Assembly (NCBI GenBank): GCA_965199945.1
Contig: OZ241354.1
Span: forward strand, 62,001 to 126,000
Origin: VXYL01 sp965199945
Lineage (GTDB): Bacteria > Pseudomonadota > Gammaproteobacteria > Pseudomonadales > Azotimanducaceae
Length of the DNA stretch: 64,000 nucleotides
Reading direction: 5' to 3'
Under the pieces are notes generated by a model that worked only from the letters and a program-made list of their open reading frames with translations, was not told where the DNA came from and searched no databases. The position numbers were made by a program, and so were the translations under genes. Below, in pieces: positions 17,982-26,586 of the stretch (positions are counted from its first letter, which is position 1; the number at the start of each line of letters is the position of its first letter).

Positions 17982-19088
17982 GTGGCGACCCCAGCCCTCA
18001 TCACCACGCTCGACGAGTTCGAGGCCGAGTACCGCTCGGGCATTGGCCATGTGCTGCCGCCCCGAGGCGCCCGCGAGGCGAGCATCGACAACATTCGGCG
18101 CTTCGGCGACGGCGTGGGCGACTACAACCCGCTTTATCGGGACGCGGCCCATGCCGCAGAGAGCCGTTTCGGGTCAATCGTGGCGCCGCCGATCTTCGTC
18201 TACGGCGCGAGCCTCGGCATCGCGCTGGCCATCAACGGCAACATCGACGGGCGGCGTCTGTCCTCCAGCCACTTTCCGATGAACTACGCCGGCGGCAGCA
18301 TCGACTTCCACAGGACCATCTGGCCCGGCGACCGCATCTCGGCCACCGAGCGCGTCGTCGACGTCCATCGCAAAAGCAGCGAGCGCATCGGCGACTTCCT
18401 GCTCTGCGAGGCCGCCATCGACTATCACAACCAGCGCAAGGAGCTGGTGGCGTCCAAGACGACGCTCATGGCGCGCTACAAGAATCTCGGCGGCGGACGC
18501 ACGATCCAGTACGACCGCGAGAAGAAGACCCAGGTGATCGAGGAGTCGCCCGATCCGCTGGTGTTCGAGCGCAAGCGGCGCGGCGCCCAGACGCGCTTCT
18601 TCGAGGACGTGTCCGAAGGCGAGGAACTGCCGCCGCTGCACAAGGGCACCTACACCGTCACCGAACTGTTCCTGTTCACCCACGGCGTGGTCGGCACCGG
18701 GCGCAGTCCGCGCGCCGCGCTCGACGCCGAGGAATCCAAGGACTTGGGCGGCGGCGGGCGCTACGACGAAGAACACGCCCGCAACCGCCGCAACATGCCC
18801 GGCCAGTTCGACTGGGGGCCGCAGCGCGTGTGCTGGCTGGCGCAGATGGCCACCGACTGGATGGGCGACGACGGCGTCTTGAAGCGCATGGAAACGCGCG
18901 TTCGCCACCCGAACGTGGTCGGCGACACCAACACCGTGTTCGGCAAGGTCGCTGGCAAATCCACGGTCGGCGGCGAGCATCTCGTGGAGCTTCTGGTCTA
19001 CAACGAGAATCAAGCTGGCCTCGCCACCGCCGAATCCCGGATCACGGTGGCGCTGCCGACCAGAGCCGAGGCCGCTGCCAGCGCATGA
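17982..19088 (+). CDS. MaoC-type double-hotdog dehydratase
   Basis: A 368-residue protein with two hotdog halves. The N-terminal half has FGDGVGDYNPLYRD and APPIFVYG, the hydratase-2 motif with the Asp/His-type site (D-x4-H is here D-x-NPLY). The C-terminal half includes TELFLFTHGVVG and FDWGPQRVCWLAQMATDWMGDDG. This matches MaoC dehydratase-like proteins acting on 3-hydroxyacyl-CoA or acyl-ACP. GTG start, with a good upstream promoter at 17922. Substrate unknown. Confidence 0.8.
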   Translation: MATPALITTLDEFEAEYRSGIGHVLPPRGAREASIDNIRRFGDGVGDYNPLYRDAAHAAESRFGSIVAPPIFVYGASLGIALAINGNIDGRRLSSSHFPMNYAGGSIDFHRTIWPGDRISATERVVDVHRKSSERIGDFLLCEAAIDYHNQRKELVASKTTLMARYKNLGGGRTIQYDREKKTQVIEESPDPLVFERKRRGAQTRFFEDVSEGEELPPLHKGTYTVTELFLFTHGVVGTGRSPRAALDAEESKDLGGGGRYDEEHARNRRNMPGQFDWGPQRVCWLAQMATDWMGDDGVLKRMETRVRHPNVVGDTNTVFGKVAGKSTVGGEHLVELLVYNENQAGLATAESRITVALPTRAEAAASA

Positions 19089-19246
19089 CGCGCTCGAGCA
19101 CCGTTGCCTTCGCCTTCCACGCCCGCAACGCCACGCTGCGCACGTTCCTCCAAGGCCGCAACCGCACCGACGAAGAGCAACGCCACCACGCCTCGGTCAT
19201 CAAGGACCTCGCGCCAGCACCCGCCGGCCTCGAAATCGCGTTCTGA
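19085..19246 (+). CDS. Possible small protein coupled to the MaoC gene
   Basis: A 53-codon reading frame whose ATG overlaps the MaoC stop (ATGA). It begins MTRSSTVAFAFHARNATLRT and ends LAPAPAGLEIAF. The position suggests translational coupling. The sequence has no recognised domain, and a chance frame is a real alternative in GC-rich DNA. Confidence 0.3.
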   Translation: MTRSSTVAFAFHARNATLRTFLQGRNRTDEEQRHHASVIKDLAPAPAGLEIAF

Positions 19247-19434
19247 CCCCAGCCCCGCCGCCTGACCTGCGGGCGGCCGCCCCTAACGCCCGACGGTGCG
19301 CCGTCACGTCAAGCGACGCGAGCCTGTGAGGCCACAGCACGTCACTCACGTCACTCGGCGAGAGCGGCGCGAAACGCACAAATCTGTACGATTTGCTATG
19401 GTTGCGGAGTCGCCCTTCTGGACCGCGATGGCCG

Positions 19435-19851
19435 ATGGACACGCTCACGCCGGAGCAACGCAGCGCACTCATGGCGCGGATTCGCGGCGTGGACACCAAG
19501 CCCGAGCTGTTCGTGCGGCGGGCGCTGCATGGGCAGGGCTACCGCTTTCGGCTGCACGGGCGTGGCCTGCCCGGCAAGCCCGACATCGTATTCAAGAAGC
19601 GCAAGCGGGCGGTGTTCGTCCATGGCTGCTTCTGGCACCGGCACGGCTGCAAGCGCACCACGCACCCGAAGAGCCGCGAGGACTACTGGCAGGACAAATT
19701 CGCCAAGAACGTCGCCCGCGACCGCCGCAACGCGGCGCTCCTGGCCGACGACGGCTGGGACGTCTTCGTTGCCTGGGAATGCGAGGTCGATTCCGACGAA
19801 ACGCTGCTGCAGCGGCTGATGGAGTTCCTCGGACCGCCGCGCATCCAATAG
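19435..19851 (+). CDS. vsr: Very short patch repair endonuclease Vsr
   Basis: A 138-residue Vsr nicking endonuclease that starts repair of T:G mismatches left by deaminated 5-methylcytosine. Catalytic Asp50 lies in GKPDIVF. The zinc and active-site cluster is VFVHGCFWHRHGC (Cys65, His68, His70, Cys72) with Cys116 in AWECEVD. Start MDTLTPEQRS is typical. No DNA cytosine methyltransferase gene lies beside it, although vsr normally travels with one. Upstream are a tandem ACGTCACTC duplication (19339-19356) and an inverted repeat caaatc-N5-gatttg (19379-19395). Confidence 0.92.
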   Translation: MDTLTPEQRSALMARIRGVDTKPELFVRRALHGQGYRFRLHGRGLPGKPDIVFKKRKRAVFVHGCFWHRHGCKRTTHPKSREDYWQDKFAKNVARDRRNAALLADDGWDVFVAWECEVDSDETLLQRLMEFLGPPRIQ

Positions 19852-19873
19852 GCGCGACCTGCCGCAGGCCGCC

Positions 19874-21430
19874 TCAAGGCCGCATGGCGAAGCGCGTCGG
19901 CACCGTGAGCTCGTCGAGCTGGGGCTGGATCCAGTCGATCCAGCGGCACAGGGTGGGGCGCGTCTCGCGCGGGTCGATGAGTTCGTGGACGGCGAAGGAT
20001 TCCGCCCGCGGATAGGGCGATCTGGCGCTGCGCAGCCGTTCCTCCAATTCGCGGCGCTTCGCGTCCGGGTCCTCCGCAGCGGCGATCTCGCGGTGGAAGG
20101 CGACCGCCACGCCGCCTTCGAGGGGCAGTGCGCCGCTCTCCACCGAAGGCCACGCCAGCACGTAGTTGTTCGGCGCGTAGTGGGCCGCGGTGGCCACGCC
20201 GAAGCCCTTGTGAACCTGAATCGCCGCCCAGGGCACGGTCGCCTGGGCGGCAGCGCAAACCGCCGCCATGCCGTAGCGGATGGTGCCGTTGCGCTCCGCT
20301 TCCGGGCCGATCATGAAGCCCGGCTGGTCGATGAAGTTGACGATGGGCACGTGGAACGTGTCGCACATTTCCACGAAGCGGCGGTACTTCTGCCCCGCTT
20401 CGGCGGTCATCGCGCCGGCGTAGACCTGGTTGTCGTTGGCCAGCACGCCCACCGGCTGGCCGTCGAGCCTTGCCAGCGCGGCGATCTGGCTTGGGCCGTA
20501 GTCGCGGCCGAGTTCGAACAGCGATCCTTCGTCGACGATCATGGCGAGAATTTCGCGCATGTCGAAGGGCGCGTTGGAGTCGCGCGGCACGGCGCTCAAG
20601 AGTTCCTCTTCCATGCGCTCGGGGTCGTCGTCGCTTGCCACGCGGGGCGTGCGGCTGTGGACGTTGCTCGGCAGGTAGCTCAGAAAGCGGCGCACCTGGG
20701 CGAACATGTCGTGTTCGTCCTCCGCCACGTTGTCGACGATGCCGCTCTTGGCGTGGATGTGCGCGCCGCCGAGTTCGTCCTTGCTCAAGCGCACGCCGAG
20801 GGCGCGTTCCACCAGCGCCGGCCCGCCGATCATGATCTGCGCCGTGTGGCGCGTCATCACCGAGAAGTGCGAGGCGACCAAGCGCCCGGCCGGAAAGCCG
20901 GCGACGGCGCCGGCGGCCATCGACACCACCGGCGCTTCGCCCATCGCATCGGCGATGATGCGAAAGCGCGGCGTGGCGTAGACGGGTTCCCCCACCGTGC
21001 CGCCACGGCGACCGCCGCCGCCCTTGACGCTGCCGCCGCCGCCTTCGAGAGAGCGCACCAGCGGCATCTTGTACTGCACCGCCAGGTGCTCGGCGTAAAC
21101 GCTCTTGCGCAAGCCGGCGGCGTTCGGCGAGCCGCCCTTCAACGTGAAGTCCTCGCCGCCGACGACCACGCGCCGCCCGTCGATGCGCCCGAATCCAACC
21201 ACGTAGTTGGCGGGAACGTAGCCGAGCAGTTCGTCGCTCTCGTCGTAGTCCGGGATCGCCGTCGCCAGGCCCTGTTCCTGGAAGGTGCCCGGATCGAGCA
21301 GGCCGTCGATGCGCTCGCGGATGGTGAGCCGCCCGCGGGCGTGCTGCTTGGCGATTCCTTCCTTGCCGCCCTGCTGCTTGGCCAAGCGGCGCCGGCGGTG
21401 GATCTCGCGGACTTCCTCTTCCCAGCTCAT
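19874..21430 (-). CDS. Acyl-CoA carboxylase, carboxyltransferase (beta) subunit
   Basis: A 518-residue carboxyltransferase of the PccB/AccD-type family, with both halves in one chain. Landmarks are KQHARGRLTIRERIDGLLDPGTF, an acyl-CoA-binding Gly-rich loop EGGGGSVKGGGG, GGAHIHAKSGIVDN, and the C-terminal FIDQPGFMIGPEAERNG. It transfers CO2 from biotin to an acyl-CoA. The remaining subunits are close: a 73-residue biotin carrier just upstream on the same strand, and a biotin carboxylase on the other strand. The substrate could be acetyl-, propionyl-, methylcrotonyl- or geranyl-type CoA. Confidence 0.9.
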   Translation of the reverse strand: MSWEEEVREIHRRRRLAKQQGGKEGIAKQHARGRLTIRERIDGLLDPGTFQEQGLATAIPDYDESDELLGYVPANYVVGFGRIDGRRVVVGGEDFTLKGGSPNAAGLRKSVYAEHLAVQYKMPLVRSLEGGGGSVKGGGGRRGGTVGEPVYATPRFRIIADAMGEAPVVSMAAGAVAGFPAGRLVASHFSVMTRHTAQIMIGGPALVERALGVRLSKDELGGAHIHAKSGIVDNVAEDEHDMFAQVRRFLSYLPSNVHSRTPRVASDDDPERMEEELLSAVPRDSNAPFDMREILAMIVDEGSLFELGRDYGPSQIAALARLDGQPVGVLANDNQVYAGAMTAEAGQKYRRFVEMCDTFHVPIVNFIDQPGFMIGPEAERNGTIRYGMAAVCAAAQATVPWAAIQVHKGFGVATAAHYAPNNYVLAWPSVESGALPLEGGVAVAFHREIAAAEDPDAKRRELEERLRSARSPYPRAESFAVHELIDPRETRPTLCRWIDWIQPQLDELTVPTRFAMRP

Positions 21431-21502
21431 GCGCGGAGCATCCCGGATTCCTTGGGGGCGTTGACCTTCACAGTCGAGTCGACGTTGCGGAGGGGCGACG
21501 TC

Positions 21503-21535
21503 TGCGAAGCAAACTCGAACGCACCCGCAGAGTGC
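21503..21535. repeat. Short dispersed hairpin repeat, copy 1
   Basis: A block of about 33 bases also found at 36737-36770. Shared core: tgcgaagcaaactcgaacgc, then cccgc and a closing GC-rich arm. The second hairpin here pairs gcac with gtgc; in the other copy the same position pairs gcgc with gcgc, a compensatory change. It lies in the gap between the biotin-carrier and carboxyltransferase genes. Confidence 0.6.
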
Positions 21536-21538
21536 CGC

Positions 21539-21760
21539 CTAGATTTCCAGCACGGCGACCACTTGGTCTTCGGCAACCGAATCCTCGACCGCGACCAGCA
21601 CCTCGGCAACCGTGCCCGCCGCCGGCGCTTCCACCGGAATCTCCATCTTCATGGACTCCAGAATGAGCAGCACGTCGCCTTCTTCCACTCGCGCCCCGGC
21701 CTCCACCTCGACCTTCCAGACGTTGCCCGTCACTTCGCTCTCGACTTGCCGCCGCGCCAT
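21539..21760 (-). CDS. Stand-alone biotin carrier (biotin/lipoyl attachment) protein
   Basis: A 73-residue single-domain protein with the biotinylation motif ESMKME; Lys38 would carry biotin. It has the usual hammerhead pattern: VEAGARVEEGDVLLILESMKM then PAAGTVAEVLV. It precedes the carboxyltransferase gene by 108 bp on the same strand, so it is its carrier. The lack of any Pro/Ala-rich linker or extra domain, as in AccB, makes it a minimal carrier. Confidence 0.88.
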   Translation of the reverse strand: MARRQVESEVTGNVWKVEVEAGARVEEGDVLLILESMKMEIPVEAPAAGTVAEVLVAVEDSVAEDQVVAVLEI

Positions 21761-21936
21761 GCTCCGCAAGACCCTCGACCAACAGTGGCGCACTTATAGC
21801 AGATCGCGCCCGCAATGTGCGCCAGTGCCGCGTTGGCCCCAGCCCCAGCCAAGGACGCAGCGCGGGAAACTGCCGCTTGACTTCAACGTCCATTTAAGTG
21901 GAAGTTTCGCTGGGCGAACTCCCAAGGGCGCAGGAC

Positions 21937-22905
21937 ATGTCCACTGCAACTCAAGCGCCGGCAACGGTGGCCGTCATCGGCACCGGCGCCGTGGGCTGCT
22001 ACTACGGCGCGCGGTTGGCCGAAGGCGGCCACGACGTGCGCTTTCTGGTGCGCCAGGGCATCGACGCGGTGCGCGAAAACGGCATCCACGTGACGAGCCA
22101 TCTCGGCGACCTGCACCTGCCGAAGCCGACGCTCGCTTCGAGCCCCGAGGAACTGGCCGAGCAGGGCGAGGCCGACTGGCTGCTCATCGGCCTGGAGTCC
22201 TACGACATCGCGCAGCTGTCTCGGCTCGCAGCGCCGGTCGCCGGGCGCGAGACGCGCATCCTGGCCATCGTCAACGGCCTCGGCATCGAAGACGACGTGG
22301 CCGAACAGATGCATCGCTACGGCATCTTCGGCGGCCTCGGATTCATCGGCGTCGGCCAGCCGCAGCCGGGGCGCATCTTCCACCGCGAGTTCGGCGCCTT
22401 GGACATCGGCCACCACGGCGACGACGAAAGCGCCGTTGCCGAAGCCCTCGCCATCTGGGAACCCACCGTCGTGGCGGCGCGGCCCACGGACTGCCTCGTG
22501 CGGGCGCGCTGGCACAAGATGATCTGGGACGTGCCCTTCAACGGCCTGTCGGTGGCGGCTGGCGGCGCGACCAGCGGCTTCATCCTCGAAACCCCGGCGC
22601 TGGCCGCCTTCGCCAGGCGCGTGATGGACGAAATCGTCGCCATCGCCAACGCCGATCTGGAGACGCACGGCTTCGCGCCCTTCGAGGACGCCGATGCGGT
22701 GTGCGAACGCGCCATGCGCTTGATGGGCACCACCGAAAACTACATCCCCTACGCCGGCGTGCGCTTCGTGCGGCAACTGCCGCTGGAAGTGGAAGCGCTG
22801 TTCGAGCGTCCCGCCCAGCGCGCCGAAGAGCTCGGCGTGGACGCTCCCCAGACGGCCTTTCTCGCAGCCCTGATGCAGCGCCTCAATCCCGCCGCCACGT
22901 TCTAG
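21937..22905 (+). CDS. Ketopantoate reductase (PanE/ApbA) family oxidoreductase
   Basis: A 322-residue protein with the NADP-binding GTGAVGCYYGARLAEGGHDV at the N-terminus, IVNGLG in the middle, and WHKMIWDVPFNGLSVAAGG, which carries the conserved Lys and Asn of the C-terminal domain. Family enzymes reduce 2-dehydropantoate in pantothenate and CoA synthesis, but many paralogues act on other 2-keto acids. Since it sits before a biotin carboxylase gene, a role in branched or unusual acid metabolism is as likely. Start MSTATQAPATV; a longer start at 21898 is possible. Confidence 0.82.
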   Translation: MSTATQAPATVAVIGTGAVGCYYGARLAEGGHDVRFLVRQGIDAVRENGIHVTSHLGDLHLPKPTLASSPEELAEQGEADWLLIGLESYDIAQLSRLAAPVAGRETRILAIVNGLGIEDDVAEQMHRYGIFGGLGFIGVGQPQPGRIFHREFGALDIGHHGDDESAVAEALAIWEPTVVAARPTDCLVRARWHKMIWDVPFNGLSVAAGGATSGFILETPALAAFARRVMDEIVAIANADLETHGFAPFEDADAVCERAMRLMGTTENYIPYAGVRFVRQLPLEVEALFERPAQRAEELGVDAPQTAFLAALMQRLNPAATF

Positions 22906-22971
22906 CGCCGCTTGGCCAAGCGCGTCCCCACGCGCAAGCATCTTCGACACGGAACACGAGCCGGACGCCGC

Positions 22972-24357
22972 ATGTTGAGCCGCGTCTTCATCGCCAATCG
23001 CGGCGCCGTGGCGCGGCGCATCGTGCGCGCCTGTTCCGCCCTTGGCGTCGAGAGCGTCGCCGCCTACGCGGACATCGACGCCCAGGCGCCGCACTTGGCC
23101 GAAGCCACTGCCACGGCGCGGCTGCCCGGCTATCTCGCCGCAGACACCTACCTCAATGCGCCGGCGCTGATCGACGCGGCGCGTTCGGCCGGCGCCGACG
23201 CCGTCCATCCCGGCTACGGCTTCCTGGCGGAGAACGCCGGTTTCGCGCAGGCCGTGGCGGACGCCGGCTTGCGCTTCGTGGGCCCGGCGCCGCGCTGGAT
23301 CGAGACGATGGGCGAAAAGACCGCCGCCCGCTCAATCATGGCGGAAGCCGGGTTTCCAGTGCGCGACGGCAGCACCGTGCTGGAGGACGACGACGCGCTC
23401 TTGGCGGCGGCATCTCGGATCGGCTATCCGGTGCTGCTCAAGCCAGTGGCCGGCGGCGGTGGAATCGGCATGGCGAAGGCCGCCAGCGAAGGGGAACTGC
23501 GCACCGCTTTCGCCACCACGCAAGCCCAAGCCGCGCGCGCCTTCGGCGACGGGCGCGTCTACTTGGAAGCTTGGCTGGAGGAACCGCGCCACATCGAGTT
23601 CCAGATCGTCGGCGACGGCAAGGACTGCATCGGCGTGCTGGAGCGCGAATGTTCGGTGCAGCGGCGCCATCAGAAACTCGTCGAGGAAGCGCCCGCGCCC
23701 GGCATTCCACGCGACCGCTTGGCCGCCGTCGAGGCTGCGGCGGTGGCGGCGTTGGCCGGCTACGACAGCCTGGGCACGGTCGAAACCCTGCTTGCCGGCG
23801 ACGAGTTCGGGTTCCTGGAGGTCAATACGCGCCTGCAGGTGGAACACGGCGTCACCGAGGAAATCACCGGCATCGATCTGGTGGCGGCGCAGCTGCGCAT
23901 CGCCGCCGGGGAACGTTTGGCGGAAGCACTGAGCGCCTCGGCCAGCGAGTCGAAACAGCGGAGCGTCCGCGATCTGCTAGGCCAAGGAGAGCCGCTCGAG
24001 GCCAGCGGCCACGCGGTGCAGGCACGCATCTACGCCGAGGATTCCGCGCGAATGCTGCCGTCGACAGGCCGCCTCTCGGTCTTCCGGCCGCCGCAGCTGG
24101 CCCATGTTCGCGTCGACGCCGGCTACGCCGAAGGCCAATGGGTCACGCCCTACTTCGACCCCCTGCTCGCCAAGGTCATCGGCGTCGGCGCCACCCGCGA
24201 GCAGGCCATCGGGCGCACGCTGGTGGCGGTGAAGGCGTTCGACATCCAAGGCGTGGCGACGAACCGCGCCCTGCTCCAAGACGTCCTCGGCAGCGACGCC
24301 TTCGTCGCCGGCCGTTGGCACGCCGGCATGACGCCAACGCTGCGCGGCGGCGTCTGA
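22972..24357 (+). CDS. Biotin carboxylase subunit of acyl-CoA carboxylase
   Basis: A 461-residue ATP-grasp enzyme that carboxylates biotin. It has SRVFIANRGAVARRIVRAC, VHPGYGFLAENAGFA, the Gly-rich lid KPVAGGGGIGM, ERECSVQRRHQKLVEEAPAP and EVNTRLQVEHGVTE. It ends at the C-terminal BC domain, so no carrier is fused; the carrier is the separate 73-residue gene. Start MLSRVFIANRG was chosen by family fit. It is 66 bp after the ketopantoate-reductase-like gene. Carboxyltransferase and carrier are transcribed in the opposite direction. Confidence 0.9.
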   Translation: MLSRVFIANRGAVARRIVRACSALGVESVAAYADIDAQAPHLAEATATARLPGYLAADTYLNAPALIDAARSAGADAVHPGYGFLAENAGFAQAVADAGLRFVGPAPRWIETMGEKTAARSIMAEAGFPVRDGSTVLEDDDALLAAASRIGYPVLLKPVAGGGGIGMAKAASEGELRTAFATTQAQAARAFGDGRVYLEAWLEEPRHIEFQIVGDGKDCIGVLERECSVQRRHQKLVEEAPAPGIPRDRLAAVEAAAVAALAGYDSLGTVETLLAGDEFGFLEVNTRLQVEHGVTEEITGIDLVAAQLRIAAGERLAEALSASASESKQRSVRDLLGQGEPLEASGHAVQARIYAEDSARMLPSTGRLSVFRPPQLAHVRVDAGYAEGQWVTPYFDPLLAKVIGVGATREQAIGRTLVAVKAFDIQGVATNRALLQDVLGSDAFVAGRWHAGMTPTLRGGV

Positions 24358-24358
24358 G

Positions 24359-24376
24359 TGTGTAATCTCCTACACA
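24359..24376. promoter_or_regulatory. Palindromic operator of vapBC
   Basis: Inverted repeat tgtgta-N6-tacaca, followed by a gcggagg ribosome site just before the antitoxin ATG at 24393. A nearly identical copy is found at 29596-29613. The position fits a VapB/VapC autoregulatory site. Confidence 0.6.
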
Positions 24377-24392
24377 TTCAGCGGAGGCAACG

Positions 24393-24629
24393 ATGAGCCA
24401 TCGAGTCAACGTCATCGTCCAGGACGACATCTGGGCCCTACTGAAGCGCATTCCCGCCGGCGAACGCAGCCGAACCGTCAACGCCGCGTTGCGCGAGTGG
24501 GCGCAACGGCAGCGCCGGCTCGACGCCGTCGCCGAGATGGACCGCCTGCGGGCGAACTCCGCCGCCAAGACTGTGACGACCGCGGAGGTCGTTCGCTGGA
24601 TCCGAGAAGACCGCGACGGAAGGCACTGA
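24393..24629 (+). CDS. vapB: VapB-type antitoxin (ribbon-helix-helix-like)
   Basis: A 78-residue protein. The N-terminus (SHRVNVIVQDDIWALLKRIP then SRTVNAALREW) has the strand-helix-helix pattern of ribbon-helix-helix DNA-binding antitoxins. The C-terminal half (about 40-78) is a charged tail of the sort that wraps the toxin. It is directly followed by the PIN toxin gene (one base between). The operator palindrome 24359-24376 supports autoregulation. Assignment to VapB rests on context and fold pattern. Confidence 0.75.
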   Translation: MSHRVNVIVQDDIWALLKRIPAGERSRTVNAALREWAQRQRRLDAVAEMDRLRANSAAKTVTTAEVVRWIREDRDGRH

Positions 24630-24630
24630 G

Positions 24631-25101
24631 GTGGCCACGCCGCTCGTCGTGCCGGACGCCTCGGTGATTCTGAAGTGGGTTCTGCCGCCAGCGGACGAAA
24701 CGGATGTCGAAACGGCGTTGGCGTTGCGGGATTCCATTGCGTCCGGCGGCATCCGAGCCTTGGTGCCGGATCTGTGGGTCTACGAAGTCGGCAACACGCT
24801 GGCGCGGCGGCTTCCGGCCGAGGCTTCCCGCTTGCTCGACGCGCTTGTTCGCTTCGACCTGACCATTGCGCAACGCTCCAGTCGGTGGCTGAGCCAAGCC
24901 CTCGAGCTGACTCGCCGCTACGGCGTGACCTTCTACGACGCCGCCTACCACGCCCACGCCATCGTCGAACAGGGCGTGTTCATTACCGCGGACGCCCGCT
25001 ACCTGCAACGCACAGGGCAGGCAAGCGCCATGCATCTTTCGGCGTGGGACACGGACGATGGGGACGCCGCAAGCCTTCCTACTCGAGATCCCGCACGTTA
25101 G
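24631..25101 (+). CDS. vapC: VapC-type PIN-domain ribonuclease toxin
   Basis: A 156-residue PIN-domain protein. Four acidic metal ligands are visible: Asp9 (VPDASV), Glu52 (YEVGN), Asp103 (FYDAAYHA) and Asp121 (TADARY). Family members cleave tRNA or rRNA. GTG start one base after vapB stops. The C-terminal tail (about 140-156) is charged and overlaps the convergent capV stop by 23 bp. A deleted copy of the promoter and C-terminal coding sequence of this locus lies at 29591-29661. Confidence 0.88.
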   Translation: MATPLVVPDASVILKWVLPPADETDVETALALRDSIASGGIRALVPDLWVYEVGNTLARRLPAEASRLLDALVRFDLTIAQRSSRWLSQALELTRRYGVTFYDAAYHAHAIVEQGVFITADARYLQRTGQASAMHLSAWDTDDGDAASLPTRDPAR

Positions 25102-26140
25102 CGACCGGCACTGTGGACGGCGCCGGTCGTCGCAGGAACGCGCTGGCAATCTCTGCTTCCCAGCGACGGAGCGCATTTGCCGCCGCTGGCACCAACTCAT
25201 CGACCGCCCGCCGCCAATCGTCGAGCGCGATGGGCCTGCCACCGACGCTCGCGGTCGCCACCCGCACCACCTGATCGGCGCCGACCAGAAGGCCCGCCTG
25301 CCCTTGGGCGTTGAGGGACTGGAAGTGGATCGCGCCATCGATCACGTCTCGCCAAGCGAGCAATCCGCCTTTTCGATGCCGTTCGGAGACCCGATACGGA
25401 GCGCCGCCGCAGCCGATGCTCAAGATGCGAATGTTGTCGCGGCTGACGTTGAAGCAGGAGAGCGCATCCACCAGTGCCACCATGACGGGATCGTTGGCGA
25501 ACAGGCCGCCATCGAGAAAGGTGTAGCCGCCATCTTCCAGCGGCTGGAAGAAGGTTGGCGCGGCGGCGGTTGAGGCGGCCACTTTGGTGATGCGTTCGTT
25601 GGCGTCCTTCGTGAAGTCCGGGTGATGGGGCGTCTTGAAGATGTAGGGCTCGCCGAAACGCCCGTCCACCGCCGGAATACACAGCCGAGCGCCGCACTCG
25701 CCCAGCGTCGTGCTGCCGAAGTGCTCGCGAAGCAGCCCGTTGAGGGCGTCTCGGTCGTAGCGGTAGCGCATCAACTTGCGCAGGCCGCGGTACTTTCGTT
25801 TGACGGTTCCGGCCGCCCCGACGGGTGGCGGAGGGAAAATCTCGCAGCCGCGTTGCACATAGATGTCGCGCACTTCCGCAGCACGCAACCCACACGCGAG
25901 GCCCAAAGCGATGATGCCGCCCGTGGACGTTCCGGCGATGAGATCGAAATGGTCGATCAGGCGTCCAACAGGCAAGCGTTCTTCCAAGCCAGCCAAGAAG
26001 CTCGCAGGGAACACCCCGCGGATGCCGCCACCGTCGATGGAGAGAATGCGGAACGGCTGGTCGTCCGGCCAGAGAAGCGGCACGCGCTTGGTCTTGAGCG
26101 CACCGGCCGAGCGCTTGGGCGGCAAGCCGTGCTGCGCCAT
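25079..26140 (-). CDS. capV: CBASS effector: patatin-like phospholipase (CapV type)
   Basis: A 353-residue patatin-fold lipase. The oxyanion-hole motif DGGGIRG is at 36-42, the nucleophile Ser72 in AGTSTGG, and the second dyad residue Asp210 in LDGG. In CBASS, patatins are activated by the cyclic nucleotide and degrade membrane phospholipid, causing cell death. Start MAQHGLPPKR begins 5 bp after the E2-like gene stop. With the E2-like and CD-NTase genes it forms a three-gene operon in the order synthase, E2, effector. A C-terminal region of about 100 residues lacks obvious motifs and may sense the ligand. Confidence 0.92.
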   Translation of the reverse strand: MAQHGLPPKRSAGALKTKRVPLLWPDDQPFRILSIDGGGIRGVFPASFLAGLEERLPVGRLIDHFDLIAGTSTGGIIALGLACGLRAAEVRDIYVQRGCEIFPPPPVGAAGTVKRKYRGLRKLMRYRYDRDALNGLLREHFGSTTLGECGARLCIPAVDGRFGEPYIFKTPHHPDFTKDANERITKVAASTAAAPTFFQPLEDGGYTFLDGGLFANDPVMVALVDALSCFNVSRDNIRILSIGCGGAPYRVSERHRKGGLLAWRDVIDGAIHFQSLNAQGQAGLLVGADQVVRVATASVGGRPIALDDWRRAVDELVPAAANALRRWEAEIASAFLRRPAPSTVPVANVRDLE

Positions 26141-26145
26141 GACGT

Positions 26146-26586
26146 TCAATGATCTACACCGCCGCCAAACCACTTTCCCGTTGCCAACCAGCCCTCATAG
26201 CAGGCCAGCCAATCGATCGTCCAAGGAATCACGGTGTCGGCCGCACTGTGGCGGCGTGGGTCGAAGCTGTCGGTAGGCGGGTGGTGAAGGCAAAGTACGG
26301 GAAACAGCGGGCTCCTTGGATTGTCGTACACATGTGGAATCGCCTCGTCGGGCGTGTCGTTCCGGCCGTGCAGCCGCGGATTGAGGACCACCGCCTGCGG
26401 CTTGAGGACGCCTGCGCCTGGAGGCGCAAAGCGGACGATGACGCCCACTGTGTAGGTCTTGTGGAACGGTCTGAGTTCGCCCTCCCAAGCCGCTTGGTGC
26501 TTGTCTCGACGCTTGACTCTGAACTCAGGCCACTTGGCCCGCATGTCCCGAACTTGCGTCATAGTCGTGTACGGTGGTCGCTTCAT
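26146..26586 (-). CDS. CBASS stand-alone E2-like protein (short type II)
   Basis: A 146-residue protein with the CBASS E2 pattern. A candidate catalytic Cys99 lies in LFPVLCLHHPP, and the C-terminal signature is TVIPWTIDWLACYEGWLATG then KWFGGGVDH. In full type II CBASS this fold is joined to an E1 (Cap2); in the short form it stands alone and still primes the CD-NTase. The ATG shares one base with the CD-NTase stop (TAATG), so the two are co-translated. A GTG at 26598 is a less likely start. No E1 or JAB deconjugase gene is present. Confidence 0.86.
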   Translation of the reverse strand: MKRPPYTTMTQVRDMRAKWPEFRVKRRDKHQAAWEGELRPFHKTYTVGVIVRFAPPGAGVLKPQAVVLNPRLHGRNDTPDEAIPHVYDNPRSPLFPVLCLHHPPTDSFDPRRHSAADTVIPWTIDWLACYEGWLATGKWFGGGVDH

